Shown: positions 17,243 through 26,803 of the stretch, piece by piece
Layout of the letters: each line of letters opens with the position of its first letter
Position numbering within the stretch: position 1 is the stretch's first letter
Source of the DNA: Verrucomicrobiota bacterium
Lineage (GTDB): Bacteria > Verrucomicrobiota > Verrucomicrobiia > Limisphaerales > PALSA-1396
Direction of reading: 5' to 3'
Assembly: GCA_016200005.1 (NCBI GenBank)
Contig: JACQFP010000021.1
Span: forward strand, 1-64,000
DNA length: 64,000 nucleotides
Made by a program: the position numbers and the translations under genes
Notes under the pieces: generated by a model
Database searches by the model: none
Told to the model about the DNA's origin: nothing
The model's input: the letters and a program-made list of their open reading frames with translations, nothing else

Positions 17243-18243
17243 GGGGCGTTTTTCTTCAGCGTTTTCCAGCCGGAAATCTGCTCGTCAATTTCTTTTCCCT
17301 TCGCCTTTGCCACGGCAAGCGGCAAGCCTCGATTCATCCCGGGCCGTTGGTGGCCGGTTTCGGTGAGCCATGCGTCTTTCATCATGCGCTGTTTGTCTTG
17401 AACCAGCTTCAGGATTTCCTTGCCGCGCGGGTGGGCCGCCAGCATCGCCTGCGGATCGTCAATGGCCGTCAGGTCCTTCGCGCCGAGATGCAATAGGATT
17501 TGTTTCGCGATGATCCAATGGCCGGTCTCGTTGCAATGCACGCCGTCGCCGGCGAGAAAAAATTTCGGGTCGCGCACGCGCTGCTCGGTGAGATCACGGT
17601 TCATTGGCCCGTGCAAGTCCGCCACGTCCCAGCCCGCCGCGCACTGCGCCAGCAGCCAGTCGGAGTAGCGGTCGAGCGCGTTGCCGTAGCCGGGATGACC
17701 GCCTTTGACTTCATCGAACGTCGGGGGCGTGATGAGAATGATTTTCACGCCCGCCGCCGTGACTTGTTCACGCAGCCGCTTGATGCCGGCTTGAAATTTT
17801 CGAAACCGTTCCGCGCTGAACGGCAGATAAATACCGTCATTCATTCCGTAACAAGCGATGACCAGGTCGGGCTTCGTTTTCTCCAGCACGCGGCTCAAAC
17901 GTTCGTGCAAATCGGGCCGGGGAAATTGGCCACCCGCATGACCTTCTTCGGAAAGGCCGGAGACAGTTTCGCTGGGTAGGCCAAGATTCAGAAACTCGAA
18001 TTGCCGCTCAGGGAAGCGCGTCACGAAGTAGGCCTCAATGATTTCAACATATTGGCCCGCATAGGTGATGCTGTCGCCGAGAAAAACGATGCGACGAACA
18101 TCTTGTAACTTCGACAACGCGTTGGTGGACTCGGCCGCCGTCAGAGGTGATGGCATCAGGCAAAACAACAAGACGGCGAACAGGAAATGCGGCGAACGCC
18201 AGACCTCGACAACTTTTGAGTCGACTTCGAGCGCTCTAAGCAT
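17239..18243 (-). CDS. Secreted SGNH/GDSL-family hydrolase
   Basis: About 334 residues from ATG 18243; a GTG at 18255 is the alternative. A signal peptide (FLFAVLLFCLMPSPLTAAE) is followed by block I FLGDSITYAGQY with the nucleophile Ser, block III YGMNDGIY, and block V DGVHCNETGHW supplying catalytic Asp and His. It is an esterase or deacetylase acting outside the cytoplasm; the substrate is unknown, with carbohydrate esters common for the family. Its ATG lies inside the last codons of the phosphofructokinase gene (8-bp overlap), so the two are co-translated. A deoC 3'-end copy begins at its stop codon. Confidence 0.87.
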   Translation of the reverse strand: MLRALEVDSKVVEVWRSPHFLFAVLLFCLMPSPLTAAESTNALSKLQDVRRIVFLGDSITYAGQYVEIIEAYFVTRFPERQFEFLNLGLPSETVSGLSEEGHAGGQFPRPDLHERLSRVLEKTKPDLVIACYGMNDGIYLPFSAERFRKFQAGIKRLREQVTAAGVKIILITPPTFDEVKGGHPGYGNALDRYSDWLLAQCAAGWDVADLHGPMNRDLTEQRVRDPKFFLAGDGVHCNETGHWIIAKQILLHLGAKDLTAIDDPQAMLAAHPRGKEILKLVQDKQRMMKDAWLTETGHQRPGMNRGLPLAVAKAKGKEIDEQISGWKTLKKNAP

Positions 18244-19579
18244 TGACTGATTCACGGGGTCTTTCGCTTGCGGTCGGGCCGGAGCTTAAGCCGACAATGT
18301 AACCAAACCGTGCGCGAAATTGTTCCCGCGTCATGTTTGCGGTCTCGGCAAATCGGGCGAGCCGCGTCGGTTTCTGGAAATCTTCCGGTTCGAGCCGGAT
18401 CATGTAACGGCGCGCACATTCGTAGGCCTCGGCGTCCACATTGACTTTGCGCACCTGCATGCGGCCCGTCGCCGGATTGAGCAGTTGCTCGAACGGCAGT
18501 GGCATCATTTTGCCGCCGACAAAGGAAATGATGGCGCCATGTCTGGCCGCCTGTTCCGAACGCAGAAACTTCACCGCGGCATAACCGAGGTCGCGCGTGT
18601 ATTCGGCATCGAACGGAATCGGATCGGCGCAGCGCAATTCGTAACCGAGGTCTTTGGCCACCAGCACCAGCTTCAGGCCAAGCTTCTCCAGCCGCTCGCC
18701 GAGCATGTCCGTGATCATCCGGCCGAAATCAATTTCGCCCAGCCGCAGGTGGCCGTGATCGTCACGGCTGATTTTTCCGTAACGCTCAAGCTTTCCGTGC
18801 TCAACCGCTCCCAACAATCCCTTCTCCCCGATGGACTCCAATAATCCTTCCGCCAAAACCGCGACGCCAAAACGGTTTCCGGTTGCGCGGCGTTTGATGA
18901 TCGCGCCCAGGAGAATGTCGCAAACCTCGTCGAACGTGACGGGGCGTTCGCGAAACTCCTCCGGGATGATGGTCAGCGTGGCCGCGGCGGCCTTGCCCAT
19001 ACCAAGCGCAAGGTGTCCCGCTGCGCGCCCCATGCTGATGATGATGTACCAGCGCGAGGTCGTGCGCGCGTCTTCGGCCAGGTTGCGGACGATGGCCACA
19101 CCGTGGTGTCGCGCGGTCTCGAAGCCAAACGTTGGCGTTGAGCCGGGCAACGGCAGATCGTTGTCAATGGTCTTGGGCACATGCGCGACGCCGATGGCGC
19201 CACCGGCTTCCTTGTAAACGCGGCTGGCGGAAAAGGCCGTGTCGTCGCCGCCAATGGTCACGAGCGCGCCGATGTTCCAGCCGCGCAGGACCTCCAGCAC
19301 ATTCTTCATGCTCGCTTCGGACTTCGTGGGATTGGCCCGCGCCGTGCCAAGAATGGAACCACCGCGCAGGTGAATATCTTTGACGCCCTCGATGCTCAAC
19401 TTGGAGTAATGTTCCGCGTCACCTTGCGCGAGCCACTTGAAGCCGTCCCGAAAACCGATGACTTCGTAGCCCTGGTTGACGCCTTCAATCGTGGCGGCAC
19501 TGATGACGCCATTGATGCCGGGCGCCGGACCACCCCCGACCAGGATGGCCAGCCGGCCTTTCTTTACAAGCTCTGCCAT
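18236..19579 (-). CDS. 6-phosphofructokinase, probably PPi-dependent
   Basis: 447 residues of the phosphofructokinase superfamily. The N-terminal GGGPAPGIN loop is followed by TIGGDDT and PKTIDND. In ATP-dependent enzymes the equivalent motifs are usually GGDGS and PGTIDND. Asp in GGDD and Lys in PKTIDND are the known determinants of pyrophosphate use, so I predict diphosphate-fructose-6-phosphate 1-phosphotransferase, reversible and cytoplasmic. The sequence is otherwise complete (GFETARHHG, SMGRAAGHLALGMG). It lies 51 bp after deoC. The deoC product glyceraldehyde-3-phosphate could feed gluconeogenesis through this reversible step. Confidence 0.88.
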   Translation of the reverse strand: MAELVKKGRLAILVGGGPAPGINGVISAATIEGVNQGYEVIGFRDGFKWLAQGDAEHYSKLSIEGVKDIHLRGGSILGTARANPTKSEASMKNVLEVLRGWNIGALVTIGGDDTAFSASRVYKEAGGAIGVAHVPKTIDNDLPLPGSTPTFGFETARHHGVAIVRNLAEDARTTSRWYIIISMGRAAGHLALGMGKAAAATLTIIPEEFRERPVTFDEVCDILLGAIIKRRATGNRFGVAVLAEGLLESIGEKGLLGAVEHGKLERYGKISRDDHGHLRLGEIDFGRMITDMLGERLEKLGLKLVLVAKDLGYELRCADPIPFDAEYTRDLGYAAVKFLRSEQAARHGAIISFVGGKMMPLPFEQLLNPATGRMQVRKVNVDAEAYECARRYMIRLEPEDFQKPTRLARFAETANMTREQFRARFGYIVGLSSGPTASERPRESVNA

Positions 19580-19630
19580 GAACTTATTCTAGCGGGTTGG
19601 ATTTGATAGGAAAGCAATTTGACGCAAGCT

Positions 19631-20665
19631 TTACGGCAGCGAGAAGTAATCCGCGCCCTGGTAACTGCCATCTGCGAGCTTGGCGATTTGCATGAGCACG
19701 TCGTTGACGAGCGTGCTGGCGCCGAAGCGGAACAGGTCGGGCGTGAGCCAGTCGTCGCCGAGGGTTTCCTTGACCATCACGAGGTAGGCGAGCGCCTGCT
19801 TGGACGTGCGGAGGCCGCCGGCCGGCTTCATGCCGATGCGGATGCCGGTGGCAAAAAAATAATCGCGGATGGCTTCCAGCATCACGAGCGTGACGGGCAG
19901 GGTAGCAGCGGGCGAAGCTTTGCCGGTGCTGGTCTTGATGAAATCGCCGCCGGCTTGCATAGCGATTTCGCTGGCGAGACGGACGTTGTCGTAGGTCACG
20001 AGTTCACCGGTTTCGAGAATCACCTTCAAGTGTGCCGGGCCGCAGGCTTCCTTCGTGGCGGCGATTTCGTCGAACACTTTAGCGTGGTTGCCGGCGAGGA
20101 AGGCGCAGCGGTTGATGACCATATCAATTTCATCCGCGCCATCGGCCACGGCGCGACGGACTTCACCGAGTCTCGTCGGCAAGGGAAATTGTCCGCTGGG
20201 AAAACCGGTGGCGACGGAAGCCACGCGAACGGGCGAATTGTCGCCGAGGAATTTACGGGCGTATTTCACCATGTTCGGATAAACGCAGACTGCGGCGCAG
20301 GGCGGCACGTTGTATTTAGCCTCCGCGGGTTGGAGCGCCTTGCGGCAGAGATAGGCGATCTTGCCTGGCGTGTCTTTGCCTTCGAGCGTGGTGAGGTCGC
20401 ACATGCTCACGGCCATCTTGAGTCCGACGAGCTTGGTGCTGGTCTTGATGCTGCGCTTGGAGAACGCGGCGGCGCGTTCCTCGACCATGACGGCGTCAAC
20501 GGTAGGTGTTGTGAAGCCGGACTGGCGCGAAAGCTTCTCTGCTTTTGGGAGGACGGCTGGTTTCATGTCCAGCGTGACTGTGCCGACGCCATGCACGTTC
20601 GTCAATTCAAAGCGGCGCGGGGGGTTCGGTTTGTTGTTGGTCAATTTTTTTTGGCCCGTTTTCAA
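19631..20665 (-). CDS. deoC: Deoxyribose-phosphate aldolase
   Basis: 344 residues. Cleaves 2-deoxyribose-5-phosphate to acetaldehyde and glyceraldehyde-3-phosphate. The Schiff-base Lys lies in LKVILETG, the second catalytic Lys in FIKTSTGK, and the catalytic Asp in ADEIDMVIN. An extra N-terminal segment of about 80 residues precedes the TIM barrel compared with E. coli DeoC, as in several long bacterial forms. First gene of a minus-strand run (deoC, pfk, GDSL, then the damaged ALDH). A second, diverged copy of its C-terminal end sits at 17126-17242. Confidence 0.95.
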   Translation of the reverse strand: MKTGQKKLTNNKPNPPRRFELTNVHGVGTVTLDMKPAVLPKAEKLSRQSGFTTPTVDAVMVEERAAAFSKRSIKTSTKLVGLKMAVSMCDLTTLEGKDTPGKIAYLCRKALQPAEAKYNVPPCAAVCVYPNMVKYARKFLGDNSPVRVASVATGFPSGQFPLPTRLGEVRRAVADGADEIDMVINRCAFLAGNHAKVFDEIAATKEACGPAHLKVILETGELVTYDNVRLASEIAMQAGGDFIKTSTGKASPAATLPVTLVMLEAIRDYFFATGIRIGMKPAGGLRTSKQALAYLVMVKETLGDDWLTPDLFRFGASTLVNDVLMQIAKLADGSYQGADYFSLP

Positions 20666-20730
20666 TTCATTACTCTGGCAGTAATTCGCCTTGACCGGCC
20701 AAGAGTGTAAGGCACGATACAGATAAGATT

Positions 20731-21006
20731 ATGAAAAACCTTATTTGCGTCTTACTACTCAGCTTGGTTTTCGGGTGTGCGTCAGTTCCGCCTGCGGGCC
20801 ATATTCAGCCCGGCAAAATCAGTCACATCAATGTCGGCATGACGAGGCAGGAAGTCATTAACGCCATCGGTGAGCCAGAGAGTGTGTCGGCGGCAAAGGA
20901 TTCCGAGACTCTCTATTATGTCGAAGAAAGACCGTGGTGGCAGTGGGCACGGATTGCCGTCAAGCTTGAGAACGGCAAGGTCACACAATTCGGCGAGGGC
21001 AGATAG
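20731..21006 (+). CDS. SmpA/OmlA (BamE-like) small lipoprotein
   Basis: 91 residues with a lipoprotein signal (LLLSLVFGCAS, lipidated Cys in FGC). The mature part has the BamE-like pattern ISHINVGMTRQEVINAIGEP followed by a short strand-rich end (LYYVEERPWW, VKLENGKVTQFG). BamE helps outer-membrane protein assembly, but many small proteins share this fold, so the exact role is open. It is a single gene, divergent from deoC and convergent with the efflux operon. Confidence 0.8.
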   Translation: MKNLICVLLLSLVFGCASVPPAGHIQPGKISHINVGMTRQEVINAIGEPESVSAAKDSETLYYVEERPWWQWARIAVKLENGKVTQFGEGR

Positions 21007-21074
21007 TGCTCATTGCGCCGGCGCATTCGCGTCAGCCGACAAACAGTCAAGCAGTCCGCGACGCGGGCGCCTGG

Positions 21075-22418
21075 CTACAGTTTCCCGATCGCCTTGTTAA
21101 GTGAGTATTGCGCCTTGTTGAACTCAGCGACGGCTTTGAAATAATCCAACCGCGCGCGGGTCAGGTCTTGTTCGGCCTGAATGTTTTCGAGAACAATTCC
21201 AACGGCGAACTCCTTCCGCTCGCGGGTCAGTCGCAGACCTTCTTCGGCAGCAACCAACGCGCGCTTCGCCGTGTCGATCTGGTCGCCCAAGGATTGCCAG
21301 CGCGTGAAGGCTTCCACCACCTGGCGAGTAATGTCGTCGCGGAGTTTATCAACGGTGAGCCGCGCCACGTTTAAGCGCGAGTCTGTGGAATGAATGCGAC
21401 CAAAGTCGAACAGGCCGCCCGGACCGATGCGCCAGCTCATGCCGACGAAGTAATCCTCCTGCTCACCGAACGTATCGGCAACACCGCGCCGGCCGCCGCC
21501 CAGCCCTCCCGCAAAAGCCTGCGCGCCGAGTGAAGGAATCACCGGCCCGTAAACGGCGCCGTTTTTCGTGTCGCGCGCCGCTGTCATGAGCGACTGGCTT
21601 TGTTTGAGTTCCGGGCGCGAGGTGAACGTTTGCTGAACGAGCGAATCGAGTGCCGCGTTGGTTTGGATGAGCGTGAGTGGCGCAAGGTCGGAATCGCGGG
21701 CGACCAATTCCACGACCGGATCAAGGTGCAACGTTTGCGCGAGCCGGGCGGCGGCGATGCGTTGTTGTTCGGCGGCCTGGCGAAGAGCAAGTTGGTTTCT
21801 TTCCGACTGAACCTTGGCGCGGAGCTGATCGCCTTTGTAAGCAATGCCGGCTTCGACGGCGTTTTGAATCTGCTTTTCATAGTCTGCAGAAATCCTGACA
21901 GCCTCACGCGCAACATCGACGGCGGCCTGGGCCAGCGTCAGATCGAAGTAACCTTGCGCCGCCGCGAGAGTGCTGTCCTGTCGCTGCGATTCGAGGGCGT
22001 GATCGGCGGCTTTGATGAGTTGTCTGGCCGCCAACGATTTGTAGATGGCATCGCCAATGTCCAGTTGCGCGCCAATGGTTCCGCCGGGAGCATAAGATTG
22101 TTTGTGGACTTCAATAATGTTGCCCGCCACGTCCTGAATCAAGTTATCGTGCCGGCGATAAGTGATTCCCGGCGAAAGCCACGGGAAGAACTGGGCGACG
22201 GCGCTTTCGTGATTAGCGCGGGCCTCGGCAAGTTTCTCGCGGGCAATTTTGATGTCGAGATTCTGCGCGCCCGCCAGTTGCAACGCAGTGGGCAGGTCGA
22301 TCTGGTGAGCGACGTTCGTTTCGGCGGGTGAGGTGCGGATTGAGATTAAGAGAAAGATTAAGATTAAGATGGGGCTGCGGTGATTGCTATTCCTCTTAAT
22401 CTCTCTCTTAATCTTCAT
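21075..22418 (-). CDS. TolC-family outer-membrane efflux protein
   Basis: 447 residues with two coiled-coil repeats typical of TolC (LQLAGAQNLDIKIAREKLAEA; RLTRERKEFAVGIVLENIQA; LDYFKAVAEFNKAQYSLNKA). It forms the outer-membrane exit duct. It is the third gene of an RND-adaptor-TolC operon on the minus strand. Its start region is odd: the hydrophobic core of the signal peptide (PILILIFLLISI) is encoded by a dispersed TTAATC repeat, and ATG 22418 is inside that repeat. Confidence 0.9.
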   Translation of the reverse strand: MKIKREIKRNSNHRSPILILIFLLISIRTSPAETNVAHQIDLPTALQLAGAQNLDIKIAREKLAEARANHESAVAQFFPWLSPGITYRRHDNLIQDVAGNIIEVHKQSYAPGGTIGAQLDIGDAIYKSLAARQLIKAADHALESQRQDSTLAAAQGYFDLTLAQAAVDVAREAVRISADYEKQIQNAVEAGIAYKGDQLRAKVQSERNQLALRQAAEQQRIAAARLAQTLHLDPVVELVARDSDLAPLTLIQTNAALDSLVQQTFTSRPELKQSQSLMTAARDTKNGAVYGPVIPSLGAQAFAGGLGGGRRGVADTFGEQEDYFVGMSWRIGPGGLFDFGRIHSTDSRLNVARLTVDKLRDDITRQVVEAFTRWQSLGDQIDTAKRALVAAEEGLRLTRERKEFAVGIVLENIQAEQDLTRARLDYFKAVAEFNKAQYSLNKAIGKL

Positions 22419-22436
22419 CTTAATCTCTCCAGAAAT
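22338..22436. repeat. TTAATC-rich stem-loop repeat, copy 1
   Basis: Iterations of CTTAATCT on one side and its complement AGATTAAG on the other form an imperfect stem with a loop of about 25 bases. The same element is at 44891-44982. Here it overlaps the start and signal-peptide codons of the TolC gene. Confidence 0.7.
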
Positions 22437-22442
22437 CGTAAA

Positions 22443-23525
22443 TCACTTCGCCTCCATCACGCTGACTGCCTGCCCGTCGTTCAAAACGTGCTTGCCAATC
22501 AAAATCACCGGCTCGCCACCTTTCAGACCATCAAGAATCTCGACTGAGACAGCGTCGTTGAATCCGGTTTTAACCGTGACCTTTTTGGCTTTGTTGTCAG
22601 TCACAGTGAAGACGGAGCTCTTTGCTTTTTCGATTAAAAGCGCCTCGACAGGCACCAACAGCACGTCAGTTTTTCGTTCGATGCCGAGCTTAATGGTTGC
22701 GAACATGCCGGGCCGCAGTTCGCGCGTGGGGTTGGGCAGTTCGGCCTCCGCCAGCATCGTCTTGGTCGCGTCGTCCAATGCGTAACTGAAGCGGGTGATC
22801 TTTCCATCAAAAGTGCGACCAGCTAATCCCTCCACGTTGACTTTGATCGGCTGATCTTTTTTTACAAAGGCGGCCTCAAGCTCTGGCACCGCGACCTGGA
22901 TGCGCACCTTGCTGAAGTCCATCAACGTGAGCAGGGCGGCGTTCTGCGCGGCGCTGCCGGAAGTCGCGGCGGGAATGAAAGCGCCGGGATCAACCATGCG
23001 TTTGGTCACGACGCCGGAAAACGGAGCGGTGATTTTGGCGAAGCCGAGCAATGTTTCCGTGCGTTCCAGATTCGCCTTGGCGATGTCGAGTTTTCCTTTG
23101 GCGTTATCGACGGTCTGCGGGATGACCAGATCGGGAGCTTTTTTCTGCGCTTCGCTCACACGCCTGTAATCGATGGCCGCCACTTCAAGCTCGGCCTTGA
23201 ACTTGGCGAGGTCGGCGAGCAGTTCGGGAACTTCGATGTCCGCCAGCAGCGCGGCTTCCTTGACCTCGTCACCCTTATCGACCGTGATCGTTTTCAAATA
23301 ACCCGCGACCTTGGCGTAAAGCGTCGCCTGTTGATACGCCAGGACACTGGCCGGCAACGTGATGCTGCGCGTGATTTCGCCTCGATGCGGATGGACGATT
23401 TTCACCGAGATTGGGGAAGCGGGCTTGCCGATCGGCTCGGTAGCAGCAGGCTTGCAACTCAACAGTAATGTCGGTGCGAGTACGGTCAACAGAATGGAAG
23501 TGAAGCGAGCGATTTTAGGATTCAT
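22443..23525 (-). CDS. RND efflux periplasmic adaptor (MFP), lipoprotein
   Basis: 360 residues. The lipobox LLLSC places it in the periplasm, anchored to the inner membrane. The lipoyl/barrel-sandwich halves (YAKVAGYLKTITVDKGDEV; ITAPFSGVVTKRMVDPGAF) flank a helical hairpin, followed by beta-barrel and membrane-proximal domains (LRPGMFATIKLGIE). It bridges the RND pump encoded immediately upstream (11 bp) and TolC encoded downstream (24 bp). The drug or solute is unknown. Confidence 0.92.
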   Translation of the reverse strand: MNPKIARFTSILLTVLAPTLLLSCKPAATEPIGKPASPISVKIVHPHRGEITRSITLPASVLAYQQATLYAKVAGYLKTITVDKGDEVKEAALLADIEVPELLADLAKFKAELEVAAIDYRRVSEAQKKAPDLVIPQTVDNAKGKLDIAKANLERTETLLGFAKITAPFSGVVTKRMVDPGAFIPAATSGSAAQNAALLTLMDFSKVRIQVAVPELEAAFVKKDQPIKVNVEGLAGRTFDGKITRFSYALDDATKTMLAEAELPNPTRELRPGMFATIKLGIERKTDVLLVPVEALLIEKAKSSVFTVTDNKAKKVTVKTGFNDAVSVEILDGLKGGEPVILIGKHVLNDGQAVSVMEAK

Positions 23526-23536
23526 GATATTCTCAT

Positions 23537-26500
23537 CTATTGACTTTTTCCGGGCAGAAGAGCGGGGCTGCTCCCAGCATCATCTGGATCAAGTGACGCC
23601 GAGCGTCGATGGCTGCGCGCTTGAACGATGGCAAACACCGACGGCAACACCAGCAACGTCGCGACTGTCGCCACCGCGAGTCCGCCGACAACCGCCCGAC
23701 CAAGCGGCGCGGTTTGCTGGCCGCCTTCGCCCAGGCCCAAGGCCATCGGCATCATGCCGGCAATCATGGCCAAGCTCGTCATCAAGATGGGGCGCAGGCG
23801 ACTTTGCGCTCCATCAACCGCCGCCGCGGCTGCCGTTGCTCCGCCGATGCGACTGCGCTCTGCAAAAGTGACGAGGAGAATCGCGTTGGCCACCGCCACG
23901 CCGATGGCCATGATTGCGCCCATGAACGATTGAATGTTGAGCGTCGTTCCGGTCAACCAGAGCGTAAGCACGACGCCTGCAATCACAGCAGGAACGGTGG
24001 AGACGACGATGACTGACAACTTCACCGATTGGAAATTGGCCGCCAGCAGCAGGAATATCACAACCACGGCGAGCAAAAGGCCGGTTCGCAGTCCATCCAA
24101 CATTTGCTGCATCGGCACGACCTGTCCGCGAACCGCGACGCTCACCCTTGGCGGCGGATTGCCCAGTTCTTTAATCGCCTTCGTCACTTGCTGCGCAACA
24201 CTTCCCAAGTCCGCGCCGCCGATGTTGGCCGTCACCGTTATCATCCGCTGCATGTTGTAGCGTTCGTATTGGCCGACCGTGGTGCCCTCGGTGACGTTTG
24301 CTATATTGCGGAGCAAAATCGCCTGGCCGTTGCGATACGTCACCGGGAGGTTTTGAGCTTCTTCAACCGAGTCCATGTAGGTCTGTGGGATTTGCACTTG
24401 GATTTGGTAGGCCACGCCACTGTTCGGGTCGGCCCAAAAGTTCGGGACGACAAAGCGACTCGACGATGTGGCAGCGACAAGAGAACGAGAAACTTCCGCC
24501 ATCTTCACCCCCATGATGCCGGCGCGTTCGCGATTCACGGCCACGTCCACGGTCGGATAATCCAGTGCCTGACCGAACTGCACGTCACGCAAAGTGGGAA
24601 CCTGGTGGAGCTTGTCCTTTACTTTCTCTGCGAACTCGCGATTAGCCGCCAGATTCGGACCGCTGACCGCCACCTCAATCGGCGTGGGCGCGCCCAAACT
24701 CATGACGCGGCTGACGATGTCACTCGGCTCGAACGAGAAGCTCACTTCCGCCAATTCCGCAGCGAACCTTTTACGCAGCCGTTCCTTAAGTTCTTCGATG
24801 CGAATCGACGTGCCGGGCTGCAATTGAACCTGAACCACTCCTTCCTCCGAGCCGCCGTTCCAGAGGTAAATCAAATTGATGGGATAACTCGAAGGGTGAA
24901 CTCCGATGAAGCCAAGAGTGATTTCGACATTATTTGTGCCGACTTCATTCTTGATGATGTCCAACGCTTGCAATGCGATGGCTTCCGTGCCATCGACGTG
25001 TGTGCCTGTGGGCGCGCGCAGGCGCACTTGAAGCTGACCCGCATCCACCTTGGGGAAAATCTCGGTGCCAAGCTGCCGCCCAATGAAGACAATCATTACT
25101 GCTGCCACGGCGAGATACGCGCCCACCACCAGCCAGCGCACGCGTACGACTTTTTGCGCAAAGCCAGCATAGTGTTTCTGGAATTTTGCAAATCCAGTTT
25201 CAAGTTTGCGTTCCTCCTCCACGACTTTCTCCTGAACCTCCTTATGGCCACGCAGAACCCAAACCGACAAAATCGGCACCAGCGTGCTCGACAGGAGATA
25301 AGAAGCAACCATCGAGAAACCGACGGCGAGTGAGAGCGGCACGAACATCGCCTTGGCAGCGCCGACCATGAAGAACGACGGGACAAACACGGCCAGCACA
25401 CAAAGCATCGCGATAAGCAATGGCAAGGCGACTTCATGGCCGGAGTCCACCACGGCACGGCCGACCGCTTTGCGGCGTCCCAAATGGGTGTGGATGTTTT
25501 CAATCACGACCGTGGACATATCGACGAGGATGCCGATGGCCAAAGCCAACCCGCCGAGCGTCATGATGTTGATGGTCTGTTTGGTAATCCACAACGCGAG
25601 CACCGCGCCCATCAGCGCGAGGGGGATGTTGATAACGACAATCAAGGAACTCCGCCAATCGCGCAAAAACAAGAGCACCATCAAGCCTGTTAGCAGAGCG
25701 CCCAAAGCGCCCTCCAAAGTCAGTCCCGCAATCGCGCCGGTCACGTAGGGCGACTGGTCAAATTCATAGCTAACCTTCACATCTGCCGGCACCACACTTT
25801 GGAACTTGGGGATGTTTTTCTTCACCAGATTGACCACCGAAAGCGTGGAGGCATCGCTGCGCTTGGTGACCGGGATGTAAACGGTCCGGCGGCCGTTCAC
25901 CAGCGCATAGCTGGTAATGATGTCGGAGGCGTCCCTCACCTCGCCGATGTCGCGCAGAAAGACAGCGGGATACGTGCCCGTGCGAATTGGAACGCTTTCC
26001 AGGTCCTTGATGTTCCTCACCACCGAATTGAGTGGCACCATCGGATACTTCCGTTTGATGGGCATGTTTCCAGAGGGACTGATGATATTCGCCGCGGTGA
26101 TTGCCGCGACGATTTCGTCGGGCGACATGTTGTAGGAACGCAAGCGGTCGGGCTTGACATTGATGACAATACTGCGCGCGCTGCCGCCGAAGGGTGGCGG
26201 CGCCGAGACGCCGGGCAACGTGGCGAACAGCGGGCGCACGAGATTCAACGCTGCATCCTGCATCTCACCAACCGTGCGGGTCTCGCTGGAGAACACCAGA
26301 TTGCCTACCGGAACGCTGCCGGCATCGAAGCGCATGATGAACGGCGGCACGGTGCCTGGTGGCATGAAGGCGCGGGCGCGGTTGACATATGCGACGGTCT
26401 CGGACATCGCCTGGGACATGTCGGTGCCGGGATAAAATTGCAGCTTGATGATGCTCGCGCCCTGGATCGATTTGGATTCCACGTGCTCGATGCCGGTGAT

Positions 26501-26719
26501 GTAAAGGAAGTGATACTCGTAGTAATAGGTGAGGTAACCTTCCATCTGCGCCGGGTCCATGCCGCCGAAAGGTTGCGCGACGTAAATCGTGGGAATACCC
26601 AACGTGGGGAAAATGTCACGCGGCATTTGTCTCAGCGCCAGGACGGAGCCGAGGGCCACAGCGATAACCGCTACGGCGATTGTCAGAGGACGGCGGAGTG
26701 CAGGTTGAAGGAGATTCAT
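23537..26719 (-). CDS. RND-family efflux pump, inner membrane
   Basis: 1060 residues, full length for an AcrB/MdtB-like pump. N-terminal TM1 ([20 protein letters not shown]) and porter subdomains precede the TM4 region [19 protein letters not shown], which keeps the first proton-relay Asp but has Met-Ser where HAE1 pumps usually have Asp-Ala. The C-terminal half repeats the fold ([17 protein letters not shown]). It is a proton-driven exporter and the first gene of the three-gene efflux operon. The substrate cannot be deduced, but the absence of the HME signature argues against heavy metals. Confidence 0.93.
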   Translation of the reverse strand: MNLLQPALRRPLTIAVAVIAVALGSVLALRQMPRDIFPTLGIPTIYVAQPFGGMDPAQMEGYLTYYYEYHFLYITGIEHVESKSIQGASIIKLQFYPGTDMSQAMSETVAYVNRARAFMPPGTVPPFIMRFDAGSVPVGNLVFSSETRTVGEMQDAALNLVRPLFATLPGVSAPPPFGGSARSIVINVKPDRLRSYNMSPDEIVAAITAANIISPSGNMPIKRKYPMVPLNSVVRNIKDLESVPIRTGTYPAVFLRDIGEVRDASDIITSYALVNGRRTVYIPVTKRSDASTLSVVNLVKKNIPKFQSVVPADVKVSYEFDQSPYVTGAIAGLTLEGALGALLTGLMVLLFLRDWRSSLIVVINIPLALMGAVLALWITKQTINIMTLGGLALAIGILVDMSTVVIENIHTHLGRRKAVGRAVVDSGHEVALPLLIAMLCVLAVFVPSFFMVGAAKAMFVPLSLAVGFSMVASYLLSSTLVPILSVWVLRGHKEVQEKVVEEERKLETGFAKFQKHYAGFAQKVVRVRWLVVGAYLAVAAVMIVFIGRQLGTEIFPKVDAGQLQVRLRAPTGTHVDGTEAIALQALDIIKNEVGTNNVEITLGFIGVHPSSYPINLIYLWNGGSEEGVVQVQLQPGTSIRIEELKERLRKRFAAELAEVSFSFEPSDIVSRVMSLGAPTPIEVAVSGPNLAANREFAEKVKDKLHQVPTLRDVQFGQALDYPTVDVAVNRERAGIMGVKMAEVSRSLVAATSSSRFVVPNFWADPNSGVAYQIQVQIPQTYMDSVEEAQNLPVTYRNGQAILLRNIANVTEGTTVGQYERYNMQRMITVTANIGGADLGSVAQQVTKAIKELGNPPPRVSVAVRGQVVPMQQMLDGLRTGLLLAVVVIFLLLAANFQSVKLSVIVVSTVPAVIAGVVLTLWLTGTTLNIQSFMGAIMAIGVAVANAILLVTFAERSRIGGATAAAAAVDGAQSRLRPILMTSLAMIAGMMPMALGLGEGGQQTAPLGRAVVGGLAVATVATLLVLPSVFAIVQARSHRRSASLDPDDAGSSPALLPGKSQ

Positions 26720-26803
26720 CGGGCTATTGGATATTGATTTTCCGGCAACTATTTAATCGTTCAAAATAAACACGCCGTGTTCGGCACGACAAAGAAATTC
26801 TCA

